64,000 nucleotides of DNA from Blastomussa wellsi (Eukaryota > Cnidaria > Anthozoa > Scleractinia > Plerogyridae). Where the stretch lies: contig OX393569.1 of the NCBI GenBank assembly GCA_947652115.1, positions 19,438,270 to 19,502,269 of the forward strand, given 5' to 3'. A program made the position numbers and the translations under genes. Shown here in pieces: positions 20,149 to 33,900 of the stretch (the first letter of the stretch is position 1; the number at the start of each line of letters is the position of its first letter). The notes beneath the pieces were generated by a model. That model saw nothing but the letters and a program-made list of their open reading frames with translations, ran no database searches and had not been told where the DNA came from.

Positions 20149-21296
20149 ACGCCGCTGCAAGTCCAACCTGTTCAAGCTGGTTTTAGCATAACTAAATTTT
20201 GTACCTTAGAAGAGACGATTTGATTTCTCTACGTTAAATTTCCAATAGGCAGTTTAATTATTTTCATGATAGAACTTAAAAGCGATACACATAGCTTCAA
20301 AAGGACAAACAGTTATTCCAAATAGACTTGAACAGCTGCTGCAATAATTATATCAGTCGCATGCCATGCATAAAAGCAGCAAAACTAAGTAACACGAATT
20401 GCACAAATGTTTTAAAATTAGTATATTAGACATATTCTGAGCCTTATAATTAAGACAACCTACATGACAAGAATTGATTTCATAAACGAATCCATCAGTC
20501 TTAGCAAGTTCTCAAGTGTAATAATTGATAATAATTGCTAATCACATTTGAGTGTTTTACGAGACAAAAAGTATTATGATATTGATATGGAAACTGTTAT
20601 CATACTTCGGAATCCGATTACCCCCGATTTCTCGAGCCAATTTTAATTTCCTTTAAAAGTTAGAGAAATCCGATTTTGCCGTAATTTCATGGGTGTGTAC
20701 CAGCCATTTCTGAACGGAATCAAAGCTAAGCAGTTTTTGACATTTGGACTGTATTCCAAACAAGAAACACAACAGCCTCCCTTTTTGAAACTGACTTAAT
20801 GGTTTAAAAATCCCTCAAAACCAAACAAATATAATTATGGTAGCGGCCAAGCCTACAAACCTTAGGCTGCTGTTGCGTTCTTTTCACACTGGTGATGTTT
20901 ACGAACCCATTCCCTGACATCAAAGATTAAAACTACTTATAAATTATTAAATAACATTTCTCCTTGGACAGTAAATCTGCTTCCCTTTAACCTCTTGACG
21001 GAAGAACAGAAAGTTAATTCAAACAAACGCAGTGCAAAGAGTTGTAAACTCTTATTGTGCCTAATATTTTTTCACTTCATTTCACCCAACCATTCATCTC
21101 TTCTGGATCTCCATCGATGGAAATTTTGGAAATCGAAGAACCCACTTAAAAACACTTGTGCAATAAATATGTTTCAATTCATTTGCAACCAGTCTACTAA
21201 ATCTCTAAATCTTCCTTAGCAACAAATTCAGTCAATTCCTGTTACAATAACCTTACAGATGGTGTCTGTAATCATGATAATCATAATAGGGACTTT
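20149..21296. other. Intergenic stretch, nothing recognised
   Basis: AT-rich DNA without a convincing coding frame or intact repeat. Confidence 0.4.
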
Positions 21297-21662
21297 ACGA
21301 AACCACGACGGCGACGTCAACGAGGACGTCGCCAAAATAAAGATTTAATGAGCAGAACAATAGTCCTGCACGTGCGTTATCCATCTTTGTTCATTTCTGT
21401 GTCGTCCTCTACAAAACAACGACGTGAAATGACTACATTCTGAGTTGTGTTAAGAACGTGAACCGCAACGGCGAGTTTTTCATGTTTCTCGTTTGAATTA
21501 AATAAGCGCCAAAAAATCCAAGCAGAAATTAGCGCTGCTACTGATATACTGATAATCACACTAAACAAATTCTGATAGTTGCGAGATCCTTGCGCAAAAT
21601 TTAAATGCCTTTTTTGTGGACGTTGTCGTTGGCGTCGCCGTCGTGGTTTCGTAAAGTCCCTA
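21297..21662. repeat. MITE with TAGGGACTTTACGAAACC ends
   Basis: Terminal inverted repeats of about 30 bp begin TAGGGACTTTACGAAACCAC and include CGACGGCGACG. The ~366-bp element is flanked by TA-rich sequence consistent with a TA target duplication. It lies just downstream of the TM9SF4 stop codon. Confidence 0.85.
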
Positions 21663-21975
21663 ATAGGTCAGCCAAGATGTTTTCAGTAGATTCATTTTCC
21701 TTGGAATTTGCTACAGTTCGTAATAGCAAGATCTAGTTGTCTGTATTAGGGAGCATTAAAATAATTACCACTATCAGTATGAAGTCAGTGTAATGATACA
21801 TATGTACCATTATTCTTGTACAACTTAAAAAAGTGTCACAACTTAACACCACATGTGCAAAAAACTCTACATTAAACAAATATTACCAGCAGAGACAGCT
21901 CTCTGCAAACAGACGATGCCACATATTTTGGCAACAATACACAGTTGCTTTTAGATTGTAAATGTTCTGTTCAGG

Positions 21976-24900
21976 TCAGTCTATTTTCACAGCTGCATAG
22001 ATGTGCCTGATGAAGAGGTACGTGGCATAAAATCCAACAGTCCCAGTAAGCAACCAGAACGATAACACCATGATGCACGTGTAACCAAAGTATAAGAGAC
22101 CAGGAACAAAGTCCTCAATCTCAAGCTAAACAGAAACAAAACAACAATCTATCAAACTGAGTGTTTGTAATTAAAGGAAAGGTAAGTCTGCAGTCGGGCC
22201 TAGAGGCCCATCAGGCCGGAGCTTATCCCGGTTTCTGTAGCATGAAGCGACAGAGAGTATTTCTACTCCCCCCTGGATGGGATGCTAGTCCATCGCAGGG
22301 TTACCCCCCAGCAGTAAATTCGCCGGTACCCATTTATACACCTGGGTGAAGAGAGGCACTGGGAGAGAAAAGTGTCTTGCTTTAGAACACAACGCAGTGG
22401 CCTGGCTAGTGGCTCGAACCCGGACTGTCTGATCCGGAGTCCAGCGCACTAACCATTAGGCCACTGTGCCTCCCTCAGTTTGAAATTAAAGCAAACATTT
22501 TATTTCTACAGAGTTTGTGTTTAAAGCTAGAAGCATGAAAGGCCATGTAAATGAAACAAACTACAGTCAATGAACTCTCTCCAAGGCGAACACCATCAGG
22601 ACTGACACTGGCCAGCAGTCTGTCTTAAAGGTGTCTGTTTTATAGAGAGTTAAAGGAGCTATGTCACGGTTTGTGCATTTTGAAAAAATTTAGCCAAAAT
22701 GTTTCAAACTCGTCATTTATAATCCGCTTCAATCTTCTCCATCCTTAACCATCCTTGTTCCTTTTTGGTTTAGTGTCACCTATTTGATGTTTTTCTATCT
22801 TGTTAAACTATCATTTTAAGGTTTCCTACGTTTTAAGGGTAATTTGGTTCGTCGCAAAAAATGACCCAAAATATCGTGACATAGCTCCTTTAAGATATAG
22901 TAAAATTGCTGAAAACCAACACAAAGGGAGGGAGCTACATGAATTATAGTCAGACAGAGTGTTGATAGTTGTTGAGATCTGTTTGTTCTAGGTTAGTAAA
23001 CAGTTTTCCAGAGTCATTCATTGAGAGTAGTTTGTGCTGTTTGAACAGATTTCCAGCCAACAGTGCTGTTCGTAAGTCAATGATGTTCAGCAGTGCGATT
23101 GTTGGCTTCACCATTTCTTGTCGCTGGTTTGTGTTCAGTTTGTCATGTGTTAAGGTTCCTGTCAGTTCTCCAATGTAGGAGGCTTGGCAGTCAGAACACT
23201 TGATCTTGTAAAGTATTTACATAATTACAATGATTTAATTAAACTCACTTTTGTAACAAAGTAGAATATAGCATAGAAAAACACATAGATAGAACAGGAA
23301 CCAGACATAAAGAACGATCTCCACCACCAGTGATAATCCTGAAATAAGAAAAATTGCTGTGTTGTAAAACAGAAAGAAAACAAAGCCATCACTCCGGGCA
23401 GTCACATCACAGAAAGGAGGATCCCTTATACTTTTTAAACACAACATGATTGGAACTGTTTATTTTTTTTGCTGTGAACAGTGAGTTAGATGTTGGATAA
23501 GCTTAGACATTGATACAATTCGTGAATCACCTTGTTTTGCATGACTTGATTTCTGATTCTTTTAGTGCTGGTAAAATTACGTTGTTTCCAGCTGAGTGTT
23601 TGGGTTTTGAACAGATGAACCTTCTGTCAGTTATTACGTGCACCACATGACGCAGCGAAATCAAAAGAGGAACCGCCTTGATTTTTTACTATTGTTTGTG
23701 ACGAGTATTTTTATGTCATTCAATTTTGCAAAGGGGTATAGGGAACTCCCTGAAAGAACACAGAAAATTCAGAGAACCAATCAAAACTCAATTTAAGTAA
23801 ATATATGTCCCTGGCACTACACTAAGTGTGGAAAACAAATGCAGGTGAGTCATAATTGGTTGATAACGTCGCAAAAGCTTTATGAAGCAATCACTGAGCA
23901 TAGGCATGGTCAATAAAGAAATAAGCTACAATAAGATTTATTAAAACAACACTGAGTTCAAACCTACCTCGGCACATAGCTGGAAGTAAATCATCACTAT
24001 GGATATCTGAGAGACACAGCTGGCAAGAATCAAAAATACCAGAAACAGAAAACCAAACAAGTAGTAGAACTGATTTTCCCAGATTGCCTGAAAACAAATA
24101 AAAACATTGAGCAAATGGTGAACTTACGGTAAGTTCCAGCCAGTGGCCTTGGCACAGTTTATACCAGTTTCCCTTGCTAGGAGTATTTCTCAGTGCTTTC
24201 AATAAGCACCGACGGCTGACGAAAAGCATCGGCTACTTTGCTCCACTTTGCTTAAAAACGTCAGCTACTTTTTTCCTTCATTTGAAAAAAATTAAGGAAA
24301 GATTAAAACAAACAGACCGCTACTCTACTCAGACCGACTGCCTACTTCAAAATTTATTGAAACCCCTGATTTCTACTTCCCCTAGGGTTGGATGGATTGT
24401 AGCCCATTGCAGGATCGCCCCTAACATTAAATTAGTCAGTGCCCATTTATACACCTGTGTGGAGAGAGTCACTATATATATAATAAGAGAAAAGACCAAA
24501 TCACAGTAACCGTCGACAGGGATTGAACCTACATCTCTTGATCCAAAGTCCATCCACTGCGTGTCTCGCACCCCCAAACTCATCACCTTTCTGTTTCTCT
24601 CAAGACAAACTTTAGAACAACTGAAAAGGTGATGAGCCAAACAAATGCGACAAATGAACGTGCACTATTTGATTGATAAGCCATGATTACTTACAGATAA
24701 AATAAAGAAGAGTTCAATAAACACTGCACCAAATGGAAGAATACCGGCCATCAGGTTGCTGAAAAAATTGACAAGAATTATACATAGCCAGACCACACAA
24801 CAAGCGCTATAAAAAAGAAAAGGACTGTTGTTTTTCTTTCCAGAGCTGTACGTAAAGTGCCTAAAGACCATGCAACAGCCACATAGCTCTATTTTCAGTC

Positions 24901-27900
24901 TGTAATGTTTGAAAGACAACCACAGTGTTACAATTCCTCATTAAAAGCACACACCCTAAACTGCAGATATCACCTAAAGTTTACAGTCTTTGCCAGCTAA
25001 ATCTAATCTAATCCAGAGTTGAGACACTGACCACTTTGTAACTGAGAATTGACAGGCATGCTTACCTTGGCATTGGGCTCATATACCAGGCCTGGTCAGG
25101 AACTTGCCGAGGAATTTGATTTGTCCTCACAGGGTGTTCATAGGGCTGAAGAAAACAAATGCAAAGTGCATAATAAGCAAATTCGTTTTTATCTGGACAT
25201 TTGTAAAGTTAGAAAAAAAAGACTTAAATTCCAAGCTTGAAGCTGCTTGGATTAAAATTGATTGTTTCCTGAAAGTTGAACTATTTTGCTAGTTAGGTTG
25301 TTTGGTCCATATGCTGGACATGATATGAAGATACGGTCCACTTATTGAAACTTCCTACAAAGTCTGAAAAGGACTGGTGTCTTGTTAGGCCTTTCAATCT
25401 GTTGGCACTGTGGTTAGTATACCAAACAGACCAGACTTACATTTCATTTAACAAATGAGCATTCAATCGAAGCAGATTTTTGTGCAGTTACAGAAAATGT
25501 CCATACTCCCCCCACCGAAGGGACAAAGTTTAATTGGAATTTCCAGAGGGGTGGGGAGTCTATAGGCTTGGTAACCTCTCCTGCGGAGCATGTGCTCGAA
25601 GCGAGAATCTTTTCCTTCATGTTAACTCAGTCATTGTGTTAGTAAATAAAGAAAATCTCGTGCGCGACATGTCATAAAAAAAATACCCTCTGTCGGGGAG
25701 GTATGGATCTTTTATGGAACTACACAATGCGCTATGGTACGTACATATTTTCTGTATCCAAAGTAATACCCAACAAACACAAGAGGGACTGAGATACCAA
25801 GCCACATACACAGCAGAGCAAGCATGGTGGTAAAAGGAACCTGGAAAAGACAAACAAGCCATTAGTCAGAACACTTCTGATAAGCACTTGCAGTATTGTC
25901 ACACCATTTTAGCAACACTTTAAAAAGCTAAAATTTGTCTGGCCAATCAAAGGTAAACCAAAAATAATGGTTTAGTTAAAGGAGATACGTCACAGTTTGT
26001 CCATTATGAAAAATTTAGCCTAAGTTTTTCAAATCCGTCATTTGCAATCTGTCCCAATCTTCTCCATCCTCAGCCATCCTTGTTCCTTTTTGGTTTAGTG
26101 TCACCCCTTTGCTATTTTTCTTCCTTAGTAAACTAGTAGTTTTAGATTTCCTACATTTTAAGAGTAATTTAGTTCGTCACAAAAAATGATTCAAAATATT
26201 GTGACGAAGCTCCTTTAAATTGTTTGACAGGAATTGTGTCACAGCCTTTATCTTAAAATGCTGGTTGTAATGAACATTCAACAATGACAAAAAAGTTTGA
26301 TTTGACTAAATCATTTTGTGTGCATGTGCATGAGGTGGAATTGCAGCTATGATCAAAACAATTACCGCTCCTGAAGAGTGCTGACCCCAGATGAAGAAGT
26401 TCAGGATAAAGCAATCTATAGAAACAATTCCAGGATACAGTGTCGCAGTCTGGAAAAAATGTCCACACATTAGTATAATCGTGATTAGAGTTTTGCTAAT
26501 GAGAAGCTTGCTTACATAAGGGGGAAGCAGTTCATGCAATGTTTCTTATACTACAAACACAAAAAGATTACCAGAAATGCAGATTTCTTCCAGTTTTGAC
26601 CCTTGCATGTCTTGTACAGTCGAGCAGCAAAATATCCAGCAAAAACACTTTAATTTAACAATAAAAAAGAATATTAACTAGAAAAATCATTAATATGCAT
26701 TTCACCAAAGTAAATTTTCACACCTGTTTACTGGATGAACAAGACATCTTGACCATGTTGTTACCAAATACTTATTTATAAATTACTATTTATTAATATT
26801 AATTTTTTAGTTCTTACAAGTTCCCCAATAAGAAGCAATGGTCCATCATACTTCAAAAATTTTAATGTTTTGAGCCAGAATCTTGTTATAAAGATTTAAA
26901 TGTAAATCTACTTTTTCTTGAAATGTTTCTTACGTTTTAATTGGAAGGTTGACCACTGTAGAACCAGGCCTGTGCTCTAAGGATGCCCAGGTGCCACAGG
27001 ACACTAACGTTTGCTTTTGGGTGACCAGATAAACTTAATTTTTTCATATAAGCTTTAGTTCTGGGCACAAACCTTTGGGCCCCTTGTAATTTTTCTTAGA
27101 GGATGGCCTTGAGAACGTTGACACACACAAAATATACTTACCCCATGAAGACATAAAGAAATATAATTGCCGTCATCAGACTTCCTCGGCTAGCAGGTGA
27201 CAACATCCCAAGCATAGCAAACACTGACAAAAGATAAAACACATATACCACAATTTGCGTCCATCCTTGAAGAGTGACAAATTTAACGCATTGTTTCACT
27301 GTCTTCAAAATTTGCTTCCTCACTTCGATGAAAGTATGCTAGGAAAATATTATTGCAACAGAGATGAGAAAATTTAACAAGTTTGGAATGAATTTTTGCC
27401 CAGGAGTTGCTTAAGAGTAAGATATTAAATGTGTGATTCACAGATCCAAAGAGACATGAAACCAGACAAACACGTTGACGTTTTGAAAGCAAAACTGTGC
27501 ACTAATTTTGTCACGCTTCAAGGATAGATGCAAATGGCAGTAATTAAAAACTTTCAATCTTTCAGGGTTGGACATTAGCGCTCGCCCGCTCGCCCAGGCG
27601 AGTGTCAAAAGTGTCGGGCGAGTGCAAATCACAGATCACTCGCCCGTTTGGCGAGTGCGATTTTACAACGCCAAAAATAATTAAATTGCAAAATAAGGGA
27701 TGTTTTTTATATTCTGTTTTGCCGAGAAATCTCTAAACACAAACTTACCATAGTCCATATCTGTATGGCAAAGTTTTATATTCCAAATTGTCCAATAAAT
27801 TGGCGTTGAAGCGCAACATTGGGCTTCGCAAAAAAGAAAACAATAATGGCTTCCTCCTTGTGATAATTACATAACCCGTGTACTTCTGCAAAGTGATACT

Positions 27901-30900
27901 GCTGGTCACTAGCGAGCCCTCGGTGATCACGTAAACATGGCGTTCAAGGTGGAAGTACAGACATGTTTTGCCGCAAACTGCAGGGAGTTCACCAAGATTC
28001 ATCAATAAAAAACTACTTAAAAAATAAAGTAAGTGCCTCTATTGTGATTTCTTGGGGTATAAGTTCTTAAACTAGAATTTTTCATTGAAGTTAAAAACCG
28101 CTCGGCTACCACGTGCGCGACAACGTTGCAATCGAATTGTTCATGATCAATGCGTGTTCCCCTGGTAAGTTAGAAAATGTGAAGTGATTCTTTACCAATA
28201 TGTGGAAGTATATTTCCGGGGTTCCGAGAGTCGTTGAGTGGTTCAGTTAAAATAAAAGATGACTAAAATGGTTGGAGTGACGGGGGGAGGGGGGGGGGTT
28301 AAACTTTTGGGCGAGTGAAAACTTATCCGGGCGAGTGCATTTTGAGGGTTACTCGCCCGAATGGCGAGTGCTATCAAAATTGAGTGTCCAACCCTGTCTT
28401 TGATTCACAAGCTTACAACTTACATTATATTTTATTCTTTGAATTGTTTTAAACATTGCACAAAAACTTTAATTTCACATCTTGCAGTAGTCTGATTCCT
28501 TACCCAAAGTGATGAGAACCATGCAAAAGATCTGCACCCCTGATCCCACAAAGGCAGTCAGCAGCCACGCCCTCTTGGGAGGCCTGAACACATCACCATG
28601 GACCAGCTTCCAGCCTGTTTCTTCCATGGTATCCTCCTGTAAAGCCAAAAAAATTAACATTAATCATAACATCATTTCAACTTCAACTTGCACTGCTAAA
28701 CAGCAAACTTTAATTAAAAGGCCTTTATCTGACCTAAACTCATTCAAAATGGAACTTGCTTACCATTTCATCCTCTTTGTTATAACGTGCAATATCACGC
28801 CGTAAAGTCCTGATCATGATCATGGACACAATACCTAAAAGGCAGTAAGAAAGATATAAAATACGGAATCAGTTGATTATTTTACTGACTAAGACAATAT
28901 GATTGGTGGAGAGCGAGTGCGATTGGATCTTGTTGTAAATGGTATAATTTTACACATCAAAATTGTCTGCAGGTAATTTTTTTCAAACTAGGTAATTTTT
29001 TTAACCTAGGTATTTTTTCCAACCTTGGTTATATTTTATATTTATCTATAAAAAGTCATTGGTCCCTCGCTACTATCTCTCATCCCTCCTACCCCCTACT
29101 CAACCTTCCTTCTCTCCCCCCCCCCCCCAACCCACATGATCTCTTTACCTCCACCCCTGGATTTAAATTTGAGTCACCTGTAACTTAATGATCAAAAATT
29201 ATAGAAGACACTGATACTTACCAGACAGAAAAAGGACAATCACCACAGAGTTGACGATAGCAAACCAGTGGATTTGAACATCGCTCATGGCTAAATATGT
29301 GTCCCACCTTGATGCCCATACAATCTCACTTGCCTGTGGGATAAGCCATAATTTATTATGAATTATCCCCGCTGGCTGCTATGCGACAATATCTTAAAAG
29401 TTCTAAGAATTTTTTAAGCTGGTCTAATTGCAAAGGCTTCAGGCTTCTCCAAAATGGCAAACTGTTATTAATCTTCTTTTTACCCTGTGTGCGTGCAGGT
29501 GTTGTTAAAGAGTGCTTCGGACTTAAGCAAATTATACTTATAAAACACCTTTGACTCATCAAATACCTCGAGCCAGTTACAACATTGAAAAAAATCTATT
29601 TGACTGATAATCACAGTTTTATATCTACCTACCTCCCACTTTACAGAATAAGTCATTGCCACAGTATTCTCCTCTGTTCACAAACAACAAAATTACCACT
29701 TAAAAATGCCACTTAATATAAAGCTATTACTAAAATATTATTTTTAATAGTTGTTGTGCTATGTATTTTGCAGAGAAGGCCATGAATGTGTCATCTGGCA
29801 ATTCTTCTGACTTGCTTACTTAGTAGATTCTGGCTCTAGATTTGATATGATGGAAAATAAACTGGCTACTTATTTGAACTACCCTGCTACCAAGTCAACA
29901 AACACTATCTGTCCAGTAAGCCACTAACTCTATTGCTTTTAAGGCTTGGTGTATTGTTGTCATCAGTAAGAACCAAACTGACAAGTCTTGCTTACAGAGA
30001 CAGTGGACAATCCTACTGTTACATGACAGGAAATGGTCGAAACAGGAAAACTAATCTTTACTGTGTAACATTAGGCAATAGCAAAGGGGAAAGTGTCAAG
30101 GACAGCCAAAGAAGGGGTTCAGAACCAGGACTAGAGGTATAGGAAAAGAGAACTACCCTGCCATCTGCCCCAAGAAGAGCAATGGGGTAAATATTATTAA
30201 TCCTGCACAGAAGATCTTACAACTAAAGATGACTCTGAAAACAAATAAAATGCACTTACTATCAGGAACAATTGTTTGGCCAGGAGGTTTCTCAGAAGTG
30301 AAAGAGCACTTGTTACTGCCAAGTTCTGCTGAAACTGCATCTCTTGAAATACTAAAATTTACAACAATAATATTGAATTTAGCATTTGAGGATTTAAGAC
30401 AAATGTCAACCAAGCCAAACTTTTAAATTAATATTTTTCAACCTTATATTACTACTGGCTGAAATCATTACTATTATTATCATTAAATTTAGATTTACTA
30501 TTTGAGATATAAACTTGGACTCTTACCTTCTTGTTTGGACTTCAAAGCCAACAACACGGAATGTGATACTGTTAGTGTAGAGAAAAAGAAAATAGGATGC
30601 ACACATTAAGTTACACCAAACATTTATTTACTGTTGAAGAGAAACTTTGAACACTACTTCATTATTAGGAAGCAAAGGCTGAAACAATCTGTCATTTTTC
30701 AATGAAGATACCACTTGGGAGCGAGTGGCTTCCAGAACCAAGTAGTGATGCTGTGCAAGGCATGATTGACTTACTTGTCATAAGTATGATATTTAAGAAT
30801 CATTGACAGGTGATTGTTGAGAAACGTATTCTGAAAAAGACAAGCAATCACGAATAATACCATTGACGTGAATGTAAAAAAAAATTCAGGATGCAAAAAG

Positions 30901-33900
30901 GGAGCCTTATATGTTTGACAGGTTGATTGCAAGATTCCCCAACCAAAATGTAACTAAAAATCATAAAAATCACATCATCAACCATGATTATATGATATGA
31001 TAATGATAAGCATTTCTTTGCTAACTGAGGACACTGTAAATACACAAATATTTTAAAATACCCGGTAAACAGAAATTTGCTAAAATCCCAACTAGCAGGA
31101 GTTTGTCTAGTCATCTAAATACTGTAATTAATATTAAATAATTTTTAGCATGTTTTTCCACCGACCTTTTCTAAATTGAAACCAAGTTTGAATCCATGGT
31201 CATACTGTATCTGTAACAAAATAATTATGAGCATACAATGAAAAAGTGTTTAAAGAGCAGAGAATAGGCTAAATGAAAGAAAGTCTGGCCCAATAACCTG
31301 GGGTTAGTGGATTTTCCTGATTATAATTTATACAACTCTTACCTGCCCATGTTCAAGGACAAATTTTGTGGCTACAGGCAAGTTGTCAATCACCCTGAAA
31401 TACAGTACCAAAGGCTATTATTAGTAAGAAATGGACTACTTGTATAATTTAAAGCCACTACATACATGTGAACGTGATATTCGTCTGATATCAACTTGGC
31501 CAGTTTTGTGGACTGTTCAGCTGTTAGAGTTGTTGGTTGGCACAGTAAAGTGCAACCTTTATTTTCTGCCATTTTGATCTGAAAAATAAACAAAACAGCA
31601 CACCAATTTATTAAGTAAAATAATTATAACAGCTTGAAAATCCCCTTTAATTTACATGTGTAGTACCAAATAGTTAATTTGACAACAAACATTAATCACA
31701 CTAGGGTCTAATGTCTTGCTTGAAGGCAGGGGTTTCAAAATGTTCTGAAGTAGGCATCCACAACTAAAAAAGTAGACAACTGTGTCATGATAAATGCTAT
31801 TAATATTGGCGCAAGCTGATTGCTATCAATGCTGACACAATCAAGTGAACGGCAGAATTCCAGCAGTCTCTGGGTAGTTTTGAAACCCCTGCTAAAAAGG
31901 CAGGTTGACAGTTTGGAAGAAGCTTGAATTTAAACTGGACATTTTGCAATCCTCAATTTAAACTACAAACCTCATATAACGTGTTTACTATCCTATCTCC
32001 ACGAAGTACTTCACCTAGGAAGAGAAAAAGATCATAATTATATAGTGAATAATATTTTACAGACACCTATTTCATTGACTAGGACACTTAAGAACTGTGG
32101 ACTCTATTAATATGCATCAATTCAAGTAAGATTCAATTTTATTGTAAACTTAAGAGACAGTAGATGTCTATCGTGCACTAGTTTACACAAAGAAATGAAC
32201 TCAATCTTACCTAGGTTTTCTGGCTTGTACTGTAAATGTTCTGGCTTGCAAATCGGAATGGAGTAATACTCGAACGGTAACTGTGTCTTTATACTTGTCA
32301 TTTTGACTGCCTACATTTATCAATAGATCAAATCAATTACTATACGGTGGTATTACTATTAATAAAAATTATACGCCCAAGCAGTGTCCAACTAGAAAGC
32401 TCTGCTCCTTTGGACACCGCACACCTATTAACTGTCTACATTATGGCCTAATTTCATTCTTCTTTTTTCGTATTTATAATATAGATATTGTATAAAAGCT
32501 TTGGATAGTGTAAATATAAATTGAATCTTGAGGTTGGGAGCCCAGAGGCCCGGGGGATACAACCACAATGATACCCCAAGCTGGAAGAACCTGCAAAGTT
32601 TGGCTTTGTATAATCAGGGTTCGTACTCTTTTTCGGACAAAAAATTAAAGTACTTTGAAGCACACATTTTCCATATTTCAAGGACTCCACACACATCAAA
32701 ATCAAGCATTAATCAGCTGCTCATAGTAGCCTAGGTTGATTGAAATTAGCTAGAAATTTCAAGGACTTTTAAGGCCTTGAGTTCTTATTCTGAGTTTCAA
32801 GAACTTTAAAGGAGTTTCAAGGACTTTAAAGGACTTTCAAGGTGCGTGCAAACCCTGTATAATTGCTAGAAGGTCACGACAGATCAAATAATTCAAGAAC
32901 AAGTTTAGTATAGTCTTCACGTGATTCTATGACTCCTCTGCATGTGTTTTTGCACTGAAATAATGTGTGCTCAACCTTGCAAGTATTGATACAAATAAAA
33001 ACAAAAGGAAATTGAGGAAAATTGAAGGCATGGCAACTGAGTTAATGAGACAAAAATGAGATATATAAAGTATTTGTTTCGCATAAGATCTATACATCTG
33101 ATAAAAACAAAATGGTAAAGTTTAAAAATGAAAGGTTACTCGTTTATATTAAGCTACATGTAGCATAAACACGTAAGTTTATTTTCAGACGCTTTCAACT
33201 GTACATGTGTACACCAGACGAATTTTGAGACCCACAATATACTAAAAATAAATTCGCTCGGATTATTAGTTTGCACTTTTTTGGGGGCATCGTCATGAAA
33301 AATTAGTCCTTCTATGATGCTTGTTTCCGAGTTCCGACAGGAAATATTGACGGACGCCACTAAAAATATTCAAAGGTGGATATTTGTAACAAAAAGTCGG
33401 CTTCGTTATTCAAGTCTCTTGTTATGCAAAATGTTGTAAAGAATGAGCTTCACGGACGCGTTTGCGTTTGACTACGCTGAACTACATGTAACACAAACGC
33501 AAACGCGTTTGCCCTGCGCGTGCAGGTATAAAACGCGTTTGATTGCTCGCTTTTTTTCTGAGCGTTACATGTGTACGTTATGCCTTAAAAGCAGACAGGC
33601 ACATGAAATAGACACTTAAGGGTCAATTTAATGACAACATACCTTGACATCCAGTTTTTCGCCCCGTTGATAATCAATGGGCGCGATGCCGGGTAAATAA
33701 AACGACCAAGCGGGCAAAATATTGACGCAGAAGATCAAGCTTGACAATAGCCACAGTGTTGTTTTCTGGTGTTCACGTAACAATAACAACGATAGAATTA
33801 TAAATAAGGCTGATGGGAAGGAGGGAAAATGGTGAAGTAACAAATCGTTTCAGAAACCAAGTTAGGTGATAATCAAGTACGGTTAAACAGGAAAAACACA

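Noticed and set aside
22400..22474. tRNA-like sequence with A and B boxes
   Set aside because: It is the head of a SINE; the cloverleaf is not maintained and the SINE body follows, so it is not a functional tRNA gene.
24190..24365. Possible third copy of the CAGGGGTTTCAAAA MITE
   Set aside because: Only the right-end-like TTGAAACCCCTG is clear; the left end cannot be found, so it was not listed.
27745..28005. 86-codon minus-strand frame inside the hAT-like element
   Set aside because: No transposase motif; the element looks non-autonomous.
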